Origin: BAIKAL-G1 sp943370385
GTDB lineage: Bacteria > Cyanobacteriota > Cyanobacteriia > PCC-6307 > Cyanobiaceae
Assembly: GCA_943370385.1 (NCBI GenBank)
Contig: CALRQT020000002.1
Coordinates: 186,001-250,000, forward strand
Reading direction: 5' to 3'
DNA: 64,000 nt
Position numbers and translations under genes: made by a program. Every line of letters starts with the position of its first letter. Position 1 is the first letter of the stretch. Below, in pieces: positions 34,085 through 42,313 of this stretch. Under the pieces are notes generated by a model. The model was not told the origin of the DNA. It ran no database searches and saw only the letters and a program-made list of their open reading frames with translations.

Positions 34085-36739
34085 ATGTTGCTTGAGACCT
34101 CTGAACATCGGCGCATCGCCGAACGGGATAATGGCCTGTCCGCCTGGGGACTGTGGGGTAGCTATTTACCCGACCGTCAATGGGGAACCGTACGGGAGGA
34201 TTATTCCGCTGATGGTAATGCCTGGGCCTATTTCCCCCATGACCACGCCCGTTCGCGCGTGTATCGCTGGGGTGAAGATGGTTTGCTGGGGATTTGTGAT
34301 GAGCAATGCCGACTTTGCTTTGCGATTGCCCTCTGGAATGGGGCCGATCCTATCTTGAAGGAACGGGCCTATGGTCTGTCCAATCCAGAAGGGAATCATG
34401 GCGAGGACATCAAGGATTACTTCTATCATCTAGCAAATACTCCCACCCATAGCTTTATGCGGGGACTCTATAAGTACCCCCAGTCTGAATTCCCCTATGA
34501 CAAACTTGTTAGGGTTAATGGTGAGAGGGGGCGTGATCAACCTGAGTATGAACTTGTTGATACGGGGATTTTTGAGGAATCCCGTTATTTTGACGTCATC
34601 GTTGAGTACGCAAAAGCTGCTCCCGATGACATTTTAATTCGCATTCGAGTTATCAATCGGGGGCCAGTGGCGGCGCCTCTGACCCTGATGCCGACCTTGT
34701 GGCTGCGCAACACCTGGAGTTGGGGGTACCCCGACGAGGTGGAGCGGCCAATTGTGCTCAAGGATGACACCCTTTGCACTGACCCAGAGGGAGAACTGGG
34801 TTCCTATAGCCTGGCCTGTAATTCTCCTGGTGAATGGATATTTACCGATAATGAAACTAATTCCCAGAGGATTTTCGGTGAAGACGATTTGCGGCCATTT
34901 CAGAAGGATGGTTTCCATCGTTATGTGGTTGATGGCGAGCTTTCTGCGATCAATCCAGCCCAGCAGGGTACGAAGGCTGCCCGTTTGCTTCGTCACACTT
35001 TAGCCAGTGGCGAAGAATGGATTGTTGAGTGCCGCTTGCGTTCTAGTGTCCATGCTGAACCTGCCTTTGGCGAGGCCTTTCAATCGATTTTTAGTGAGCG
35101 CGAGAATGAATGCCAAATCTTTTTTGATAGCAAAGTGTCCTGCATGCAGGGCGATGACCGACTGATTCATAGCAGTGGTGCCGCCGGTTTGCTTTGGTGT
35201 AAAAAATACTATGGTTGGAGTGTTTTGCGTTGGCTAGAAGGGGATCCCACCGGTCCCACTCCGCCACCAGAGCGTCACCATAGCGAAAATGCCTACTGGA
35301 GACGCTTGCATGCCCATGACATTATTTCCATGCCTGATTCATGGGAGTATCCCTATTTCTGCCAGTGGGATTTGATGTTCCACGCTGTTTCTTTCGCCGT
35401 GTTTGATCCGGCCATGGCTAAGCACCAGTGTTTGTTGTTACGCAGTCCCCATTACACGGCCCCTAATGCCCAGACGCCGGCCTACGAATGGGCCCTTTCC
35501 GATCCGAATCCCCCGATTGGCGCCTGGGCGGCCATGCGAATTTTTCAGATTGATCGTGCCGCGAATGATGAGCCAGACCTGCCATTTCTAAGGGCTGCTT
35601 TGCGAAAGTTGTTGCTTGAGTACGGTTGGTGGGCCAATCGCAATGACCGCTCCGGTGATAACCTTTTTGAGGGTGGTTTCCTTGGCCTAGATAATATTGC
35701 TGTATTTGATCGCCGTTTTCCGCTTGATGACGGTAGCATTATTGAGCAATGCGATGGCACCGCCTGGATGGCATCACTGAGTCTCAATATGCTGAGTATC
35801 TGTGTTGAGTTGAGTTTGCAGGAGCCTGAATATAGTGATATTTGCGAACGATTTGTCAATGATTTTGTGCAGTTGGCGATTACGCTTAACACTAAGGGTA
35901 CACGTAATTACCTGAATTGGGATGAGGAGGATGGCTTCTATTACGATGTGATCAAGCGGGTGGATGGAAGCACCGATTATCTGCGCACGCGTTCTGTTTC
36001 CGGTTTGGTTCCCCTACTGGCGGTGGCCAGTTTCGATGTGGCCACGGTGTTGCGTTTACCCGTTTTAGACGTAATCAATAGCATGGGATGGTTCGTGCAT
36101 GAACGCACCACTCCCACCTGGCTAGCGTCCCATTTGGGCCAATGGTGCAATGACCGCATTCTGTTCGCGTTGGTGCCGGAGGACCGCTTACGCCGCATTT
36201 GTGAGCGACTATTCGATGAGGATGAGTTCCTGTCGCCCTATGGAATCCGCTCCCTCTCGAAGGTCTATGAAGACGAGCCCTACAGTTTTACCGAAGGGTC
36301 CCAAACCCAGGTGCTTGGCTATAGTCCTGCCGATAGTCCCGTTGCCATGTTTGGCGGCAATTCGAACTGGCGTGGTCCGGTTTGGATGCCCATCAATTAT
36401 CTCATCATTGAATCCCTCCAAAAGTTCGGTCACTATTATGGGGACACCCTAAAGGTGGAGTTCCCAACCCGTTCTGGGAACTGGATCAACCTCTGGGATG
36501 CATCGCTTCAACTTGAGGATCGGCTGGTGAACCTCTTCCGTCGCAACGATGAGGGCGAGCGCCCCTTTAATGGCAAGCAAACCTTGTTCCAAGATGATCC
36601 CCATTGGCGCGATCTTATTCTTTTTAATGAGTATTTCAATGGCGATAATGGCTCAGGTGTTGGTGCCAGTCACCAGACCGGATGGACGGCCATGGTGTGC
36701 AAGATGATCACCCAGTTGAGCCGCTATCCACTCAGCTGA
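34085..36739 (+). CDS. MGH1-like / GH63-type glycoside hydrolase
   Basis: This 884-residue protein resembles the MGH1-like/GH63 group (mannosylglycerate-hydrolase-like, (alpha/alpha)6 barrel). The N-terminal ~330 residues are a beta-rich domain. The catalytic barrel contains GFLGLDNIAVFDRR, IEQCDGTAWMASLSLNM and GGNSNWRGPVWMPINYL, the last (about 760) being a strong signature of GH63/GH37-like enzymes. There is no signal peptide, so the substrate is probably a cytoplasmic glucoside or compatible solute. The gene starts six bases after the first GMC gene and is clearly co-transcribed with it. Codon use here has more A/T third positions than in the surrounding GC-rich genes. Confidence 0.82.
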   Translation: MLLETSEHRRIAERDNGLSAWGLWGSYLPDRQWGTVREDYSADGNAWAYFPHDHARSRVYRWGEDGLLGICDEQCRLCFAIALWNGADPILKERAYGLSNPEGNHGEDIKDYFYHLANTPTHSFMRGLYKYPQSEFPYDKLVRVNGERGRDQPEYELVDTGIFEESRYFDVIVEYAKAAPDDILIRIRVINRGPVAAPLTLMPTLWLRNTWSWGYPDEVERPIVLKDDTLCTDPEGELGSYSLACNSPGEWIFTDNETNSQRIFGEDDLRPFQKDGFHRYVVDGELSAINPAQQGTKAARLLRHTLASGEEWIVECRLRSSVHAEPAFGEAFQSIFSERENECQIFFDSKVSCMQGDDRLIHSSGAAGLLWCKKYYGWSVLRWLEGDPTGPTPPPERHHSENAYWRRLHAHDIISMPDSWEYPYFCQWDLMFHAVSFAVFDPAMAKHQCLLLRSPHYTAPNAQTPAYEWALSDPNPPIGAWAAMRIFQIDRAANDEPDLPFLRAALRKLLLEYGWWANRNDRSGDNLFEGGFLGLDNIAVFDRRFPLDDGSIIEQCDGTAWMASLSLNMLSICVELSLQEPEYSDICERFVNDFVQLAITLNTKGTRNYLNWDEEDGFYYDVIKRVDGSTDYLRTRSVSGLVPLLAVASFDVATVLRLPVLDVINSMGWFVHERTTPTWLASHLGQWCNDRILFALVPEDRLRRICERLFDEDEFLSPYGIRSLSKVYEDEPYSFTEGSQTQVLGYSPADSPVAMFGGNSNWRGPVWMPINYLIIESLQKFGHYYGDTLKVEFPTRSGNWINLWDASLQLEDRLVNLFRRNDEGERPFNGKQTLFQDDPHWRDLILFNEYFNGDNGSGVGASHQTGWTAMVCKMITQLSRYPLS

Positions 36740-36811
36740 TCGTTATCGCCTTTTGGCTGATCAAGGGCATAGAAAGTCCTAAGGATTTTTCTCGCATTTA
36801 CTCCTATTGTT

Positions 36812-38422
36812 ATGGTATCAATCGACGTTGCCATGGTTGCCTCTCTTCCCCGCCCCGATCAATTCACCATTCCCGTTGACAAACATATGGATGTGCTGAT
36901 CATCGGCAGTGGTGCCGGTGGTGGCACCTTGGCCCGCCAATTGGCGGGAACCGGTCTGAAGGTGTTGATTCTGGAGCGGGGAGACTGGTTGCCGAGGGAG
37001 CCTGAAAACTGGAATGCCACCGAGGTTTTCCAGAAGGGTCGCTATGTTTCGCAAGACACCTGGCTCGATGGTAAGGGCAAACCCTTCCAGCCCGGTAGCC
37101 ATTACTTTGTGGGCGGAGCCTCGAAGATGTATGGGGCTGCCCATTTCCGGTTGCGACAGCGGGATTTTGAGGAGGTTCATCATCACGATGGCATTTCGCC
37201 TGCCTGGCCCCTGCGCTACAGCGATTTCGAGCCCTATTACCAACGGGCTGAAGAACTCTTCCATGTGCATGGATTGCGTGGTGAAGATCCCACTGATCCA
37301 CCAAGTTCAGCGCCCTACCCCCATCCGCCGATTTCCCACGAGCCGCGCATGCAGAAGCTGGTCGATGACCTGCGCAGCGTCGGCCTGAATCCTTGCCATG
37401 CACCCACGGGCGTGATGCTCGATGAGCTCAATCCTGCCTATAGCCGTTGTGTGCGTTGCAATTGTTGCGACGGTTTTCCCTGTCTTGTCCATGCCAAAGG
37501 TGATGCGGAAGTTTGTTCGGTGCGGCCGGCATTAGAGGCAGGCAACGTTTCCTTGCTCACCCGTTCCCAGGTCAAACGGCTAACCACCGATGCAAGTGGC
37601 CGCAAGGTGACCGGGGTGGAACTGGAACGGGATGGCGAGCCCCTCACGTTTACGGCCGAGATCGTTGTGGTCAGCTGTGGCGCTGCTAACAGTGCCCGCC
37701 TATTGCTGATGTCTGCCAATGACAAGCATCCCCATGGTCTGGCCAACAGCTCCGATCAGGTTGGTCGTAATTATATGTTCCACAACAGCAAGGCGATGGT
37801 GGCTTTATCCCATGAACCCAATCTCACCACCTTTCAAAAAACTGTTTGCATTAACGATTGGTATTTCGGTAGCGACGACTTCGATTACCCCATGGGAAAT
37901 ATCCAGATGACGGGGAAGACCAACGGTGAGATCATGAAGGGCTATGCGCCCTTGGAAACCTTCCTGATGCCTGGTTGGAGCATGGATAAAATTGCTGAGC
38001 ATGCTGTTGATTTCTGGATCTCCAGCGAAGATCTGCCTGATCCAGGCAACCGGGTCACCGTGGATGGTACGGGCCAAATTACCCTAAATTACACACCCAA
38101 CAATCAGACTGGCGCTAACAAGCTCTATGCCAAGCTGCTTTCAGTGCTTGACCAACTTTATCTCAAAAACCATTTAATCGAACGTCAGATTTATATTAAG
38201 AGCTCTATGGCGATTGCTGCCGTGGGACACCAAGCCGGCACCTGCCGCTTTGGTAATGATCCGGCTACGTCGGTACTGGATATCAATTGCAAGGCCCACG
38301 ACCTCGACAATCTCTATGTCGTGGATACCAGCTTCTTTCCGAGCATCGCTGCGGTGAACCCCTCCCTCACCGCCATTGCCAATGCGATTCGGGTGGGGGA
38401 CCACCTCAAGGAGCGCTTCTAG
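36812..38422 (+). CDS. GMC-family FAD-dependent dehydrogenase
   Basis: The 536-residue protein has the FAD motif IIGSGAGGGTLARQLA (about 28-43) and the complete GMC active site: His in VGHQAGTCRFG (about 473) and Asn in AAVNPSLTAIAN (about 516). A cysteine-rich segment SRCVRCNCCDGFPC (about residues 211-224) has five Cys and is seen in GMC proteins related to sugar or alcohol dehydrogenases; it could bind a metal or Fe-S centre. It lies ~70 bases after the glycosidase. Electrons could go to quinone or O2. Starts at 36812, 36833 or 36887 are possible, as none has a clear ribosome site. Confidence 0.87.
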   Translation: MVSIDVAMVASLPRPDQFTIPVDKHMDVLIIGSGAGGGTLARQLAGTGLKVLILERGDWLPREPENWNATEVFQKGRYVSQDTWLDGKGKPFQPGSHYFVGGASKMYGAAHFRLRQRDFEEVHHHDGISPAWPLRYSDFEPYYQRAEELFHVHGLRGEDPTDPPSSAPYPHPPISHEPRMQKLVDDLRSVGLNPCHAPTGVMLDELNPAYSRCVRCNCCDGFPCLVHAKGDAEVCSVRPALEAGNVSLLTRSQVKRLTTDASGRKVTGVELERDGEPLTFTAEIVVVSCGAANSARLLLMSANDKHPHGLANSSDQVGRNYMFHNSKAMVALSHEPNLTTFQKTVCINDWYFGSDDFDYPMGNIQMTGKTNGEIMKGYAPLETFLMPGWSMDKIAEHAVDFWISSEDLPDPGNRVTVDGTGQITLNYTPNNQTGANKLYAKLLSVLDQLYLKNHLIERQIYIKSSMAIAAVGHQAGTCRFGNDPATSVLDINCKAHDLDNLYVVDTSFFPSIAAVNPSLTAIANAIRVGDHLKERF

Positions 38423-38442
38423 CGCTAGGTCCATGCCTGGTT

Positions 38443-38937
38443 TCAGGCCAGCAGGCTTGAGACCAGGGGCGCGACGATCTGGCTGTCGAGGCTAAATAAT
38501 CCGCCACCGCAGGCCATCACCACCAGGCACATCACCACATACATCGCCGCCTTTTCCCAGCTCGGGGGCTCGCCTGTTCCCATGGGACCGGCATAGTCTC
38601 CCTTGGGAATTTGGTAGGGATCGGGGGCGATGAAGGGTGTGCCGCCGGAGATTTCAAGCACCATGGCATAGGCCATGGACACCAAAATGGCGAAGGCGGC
38701 CAGGGTGCTGAAGGCGCCTGGGATCAGGGCAATGCCGGCGCCCCACATTGAAAAGGCCGAAAGAAAGCAGAGCCACTTGGGGGTTTTCATCGCCGTTGAC
38801 CAGGTGTCCAGGTTGCGCAATTTTGGCCAACCATGGCGAATGAAGCAGAGCCCCAGGAAGACCCGCAGTAGCAAAAGGGCCCATGCCGATGCCCCTTCCG
38901 GTGTCTGGGGGAAAAGCAGGGTGGTGAGTGCAGTCAT
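38443..38937 (-). CDS. DoxX-family membrane protein
   Basis: The ~164-residue protein has four spans. Signatures are LLRVFLGLCFIRHGWPKLRN near the first span and FSMWGAGIALIPG. DoxX/DoxD proteins are small quinone-interacting or oxidative-stress-related membrane proteins. The frame continues upstream to 39000, but the ATG at 38937 begins at the family-like part. It is convergent with the second GMC gene, 20 bases apart, next to genes of sugar oxidation. Confidence 0.8.
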   Translation of the reverse strand: MTALTTLLFPQTPEGASAWALLLLRVFLGLCFIRHGWPKLRNLDTWSTAMKTPKWLCFLSAFSMWGAGIALIPGAFSTLAAFAILVSMAYAMVLEISGGTPFIAPDPYQIPKGDYAGPMGTGEPPSWEKAAMYVVMCLVVMACGGGLFSLDSQIVAPLVSSLLA

Positions 38938-39069
38938 CAACTTGGAATGGCAACAGCTTGATGGAACGGAAATTGATTGTCTAAAAACTTTGAAATTCAA
39001 TCATCTGGTGCTTGCTCGAACAAGGGGGCCAAATCAATGCCGGCGATGGCCCCCATTTCTACTCTTTTC

Positions 39070-39897
39070 TTATAATCCGGGGCTGCTTTGCATGATGCCG
39101 CCATCGGCAAAGATCGTGGTGGCGGTGATATAGCTGGCGCCATCGCTGGCGAGGAAGCCCACCACCTTGGCGATTTCCTCCGGCCTGGCCATGCGGCCAA
39201 GGGGAATGGCGGCATTCAGTTTGGCCATCAGTTCAGGGTTATTCATGGTGGAGTCGTTGATGGGCGTGGCCACAGCCCCCGGGCCCACATTGACCATGGT
39301 GATGCCATGGGGCGCCAGTTCCAGGGCTGCGGTGCGGGTCAACATGCGCACGCCGCCCTTGGCTAGGCAGTAGGCCGTGTTGCCAGGCATGGGCCAATCC
39401 TCGTGCACCGAAGAGATATTGATAATGCGGCCTCCGCCCCCCTGGGCGATCATCTGCTTGCCCGCATACTGGGTCGCGAAGAACACCCCGCGCAAGTTGA
39501 CATCCAGCACCTTGTCGTATTGCTCGGGAGTGGTGTCCAGCACGGAGGTGCGAGTTTCCACGCCGGCGTTATTGACCATCACGTCAATGCGGCCGTATTG
39601 GGCTACGGCTGCATCGATTAACCGTTGGATGTCGTCCAGATTGGAGACATCGGCCTGCACGCCAAAGCTGCAGCCTCCGTAGGAGCCGATCTCCCGTTCC
39701 AGTTCTTCGGTGGCTTCTGGGTGGGAGCGATAGTCGATCACGACCTGGGCGCCCAGTTCTGCCAGATATTCGACAATGGCCTTGCCGATGCCACTATTGC
39801 CGCCGGTGACGATGGCGACTTTGCCCTGGAGCAGGTGGGAAAAGGTCTTGCCTTCCAGGGGATTGGAGCTAGTCAAGGGTTTGCAGCTAACTTGCAA
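39070..39897 (-). CDS. Glucose 1-dehydrogenase-like SDR
   Basis: This 275-residue classical SDR has the cofactor motif TGGNSGIGKAI near residue 31, followed by NNAGVETR and the catalytic Ser (NISSVHE), Tyr and Lys (YCLAKGG). The Asn-Asn-Ala-Gly and the C-terminal ITATTIFADGGIMQ match glucose 1-dehydrogenase-type enzymes. Reading the charged residues after the second strand (DYRSHPE) suggests NADP+ or NAD+ use without deciding between them. The start is uncertain: no ATG, TTG at 39897 and TTG at 39876 are candidates. It is 130 bases upstream of the DoxX gene on the same strand. Confidence 0.87.
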   Translation of the reverse strand: MQVSCKPLTSSNPLEGKTFSHLLQGKVAIVTGGNSGIGKAIVEYLAELGAQVVIDYRSHPEATEELEREIGSYGGCSFGVQADVSNLDDIQRLIDAAVAQYGRIDVMVNNAGVETRTSVLDTTPEQYDKVLDVNLRGVFFATQYAGKQMIAQGGGGRIINISSVHEDWPMPGNTAYCLAKGGVRMLTRTAALELAPHGITMVNVGPGAVATPINDSTMNNPELMAKLNAAIPLGRMARPEEIAKVVGFLASDGASYITATTIFADGGIMQSSPGL

Positions 39898-40027
39898 CCT
39901 AAAGCTAGCCAGCTTGGCCCTGCCAGGGTGTTAAGTCTTCATAGAAAAGACCTGATCGGAGATCAACTCAAACTCGATGTTTATGCGTCCTAGCTGCTTT
40001 TTCGTAGGTCTAGGCCGGTAGTCCTGG

Positions 40028-41041
40028 TCAGCTGTTGGGATCGGCGAACAGCAACAGGGCGTGGCCATCGGGATCGCGCAGTTGGCAGGCCAGTTTGCCC
40101 GGGCCGAAGCCGGCTGGCACTGAAACGAGGGGTCCCAGCTGCTGGACCCCTGGGTTGCCCCCTAGCCGTTCGTGGAGGCCGACTAGGTCGTCAACTATGG
40201 CGCTGATGCGCCATTCGAACGCATCGCTGGCTTGGGGATTGGTCCGGGGACGCTTGCCCCCACCGGGTTTGCGGTAGTTGAGCAGTTCAATCCCCATGCC
40301 TTCGCCGGCAGGATGGAGGCTACTGATTAACACATCAGTGTCGACCAGCCCATCCATCCCGTCCTGTTCCGGCCCATGGTTGTGCCCCTGACCGGCCAGG
40401 GTCATGCCAAGGAGGTCGCCGTAGAACTGAAGGCTCCGCTGCGTGTCCGCGACGCTGATGGCGGTGTGATCGAGGCCCAGAAATAGGCTTGGTCCGGTCT
40501 CGTCTTGGACCCTGCCGAGGATCTGGCTGGCAGGCCCAGCTTCGTGCCAGCGGCGATTGCCTTTGTTGGGTGGAAATTGCAGAAGTTCGAGCGGATGGCC
40601 AGAGGGATCTTGAAACTTCACCGCCCAGATGCCCCCGGCCCCGGGGTTCCAATCGGGCAGCCGTTGGGGGGCGTTGGAGATCTGCTTAGAATCGCAGGCG
40701 CCTAGGGCAAAGGCCTGGGCTAGATCCCTGGTGACGACGCAGATGTGCTGAAAGGCGGCATCGTTTCCGGCCGGGCAGGTCGTTAGGGCGCTAAGGGCTT
40801 GGTTTGCCCCAGCGGGGATGGCCGGATTAAATTGCCAAAGCTCCAAGATTTCCTGTCCCAATTGCAATCGACAGCGCTCGATCGCAGCCTGGGGGCTTTG
40901 CAGAAGCTCCGCGAGCCATCCACCGCTGAAGCTTTCTTGATCAAGCTCCTGAAAGCCCAGGGTTTTGGCATACCACTGGCTACTGGCAGCGCCGTTGGGA
41001 CAATTGTGGCCGATGCTGCTGATGCGTTGAATGGCGCCCAT
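40028..41041 (-). CDS. Two-domain VOC (glyoxalase/bleomycin-resistance fold) protein
   Basis: The 337-residue protein has two vicinal-oxygen-chelate modules, about 5-155 and 180-335, each with the paired beta-alpha-beta-beta-beta units. Typical phrases are IGHNCPNGAASSQWYAKTLGF, KFQDPSGHPLELLQF, DHTAISVADTQRSLQFYGDLLGM and CQLRDPDGHALLLF. Such proteins bind a divalent metal and act as lyases, isomerases or dioxygenases. The substrate is not evident. It is on the same strand as the neighbouring SDR and EamA genes. Confidence 0.8.
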   Translation of the reverse strand: MGAIQRISSIGHNCPNGAASSQWYAKTLGFQELDQESFSGGWLAELLQSPQAAIERCRLQLGQEILELWQFNPAIPAGANQALSALTTCPAGNDAAFQHICVVTRDLAQAFALGACDSKQISNAPQRLPDWNPGAGGIWAVKFQDPSGHPLELLQFPPNKGNRRWHEAGPASQILGRVQDETGPSLFLGLDHTAISVADTQRSLQFYGDLLGMTLAGQGHNHGPEQDGMDGLVDTDVLISSLHPAGEGMGIELLNYRKPGGGKRPRTNPQASDAFEWRISAIVDDLVGLHERLGGNPGVQQLGPLVSVPAGFGPGKLACQLRDPDGHALLLFADPNS

Positions 41042-41168
41042 GACTGCTTTGCTAGGTCCGATTTGGTGCTGATCGGGATGTTTTGCCTGATTTATTGCAG
41101 ATTTTTTTAGGGGCCGGATTTTTGAAGGCTATGTCCAGGGTTGGTGTTTCCCTGCAGCAACCCCCTTC

Positions 41169-42161
41169 TCAGGAACCGCTGAGCAGCCCTGTGCTGTCCG
41201 TCGTTTCCTCCCCATTCTCCTTGCGCCCGCTGATGCTCAGGTAGCCACCAATGCAGACCAGAACCGTGCCCATAATGGTGGCCGCGTCCAGGGATTCTTT
41301 GAAGACCACCCAGCCGAGGATGGCGGCAAACACCACGGAGCTGTATTGAAAGGCTCCGATTTCGTGCGGTTTGGCGTACATGTAGGCCTTGATCAAAAGG
41401 AATTGGAAAAGCACCAGGCAAACGCCCGTGGCAAGCATCATTAGCAAGTGGGTTGCTGATAGTGCTTGGAGTTTGCCGGTTACCATAATGCTGCAGATCA
41501 CACTGCCGATTAGCAGAAAATAAAACATCTGGGTGAGGGGCGAATCGCTATCGTCAAGTTTTTTCACCGCTAGAAACTCGATGGCTGTGACAAAGCCGGC
41601 CAGCAGGCCCAGCAGGTTGCCGGGATCGGTGAAGATGGTGGCGCTTGGTTTCACAATGATGACCATGCCGGCAAACCCCAGGGCAATCGCCAGCCACAGT
41701 TGCTTGTTGATGTGGTTGTGCAAAAAGGCCATGGCCAGCAACGGAATAAATATAGGTGTAGTATTAAGCAACACGTTTGCGTTCATCAGGCTAGTCATCT
41801 GGGCGGCGCCAATAAAGAGCAGGAACCCAGAGATGCCGGTTCCCCCTCGCAACAGGTGCATGGGCAGCGCCAAGGTTTTGAGATCTTGGAAGCGACGCAG
41901 CGCCACAATGATCGTGACGACGACCAGGGCACTTAAAAAGGTGACCCAGCTAAACATTTCTACGCTTACGCTGCCTTCAATTGCTTTGCCAAATACGCTT
42001 TGGATCGTATTGGCCAAAAATGCAAGAACAATGAAGACTGAGCCGATCAGTAGGGATTGTTTAGGCTGCGCCTGCATGTCTGCATTAATTGCTTCAGCCA
42101 ATCTAAGCGCGCTTGATCGATTATGGTCGATTCTTGCCCTTTGGTTGTTGTCTCCTGACAC
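41169..42161 (-). CDS. EamA/DMT-family transporter
   Basis: The protein has ten hydrophobic spans in two repeated EamA halves (about 35-170 and 180-310), with SVFIVLAFLANTIQSVFGKAI at the first span. Such transporters export amino acids, nucleotide sugars or metabolites. GTG 42161 adds 28 charged residues before the first span; ATG 42077 is the other candidate. It lies between the VOC gene and the porin gene on the same strand. Confidence 0.82.
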   Translation of the reverse strand: MSGDNNQRARIDHNRSSALRLAEAINADMQAQPKQSLLIGSVFIVLAFLANTIQSVFGKAIEGSVSVEMFSWVTFLSALVVVTIIVALRRFQDLKTLALPMHLLRGGTGISGFLLFIGAAQMTSLMNANVLLNTTPIFIPLLAMAFLHNHINKQLWLAIALGFAGMVIIVKPSATIFTDPGNLLGLLAGFVTAIEFLAVKKLDDSDSPLTQMFYFLLIGSVICSIMVTGKLQALSATHLLMMLATGVCLVLFQFLLIKAYMYAKPHEIGAFQYSSVVFAAILGWVVFKESLDAATIMGTVLVCIGGYLSISGRKENGEETTDSTGLLSGS

Positions 42162-42313
42162 AGTTTCCTATTCCTTTGCCTAGCCCCGTTTGGTCAATCC
42201 TTGATTGCTCCCTACCCAGTCCTCGGCATGGTTTGGGATTCTGGTTTCCTAAGGCCTGCCTAAGGGGCCGTTCTGTCGCCTTTTGCTGTTGCAATTGGCC
42301 AGGGCTTGAGCTT

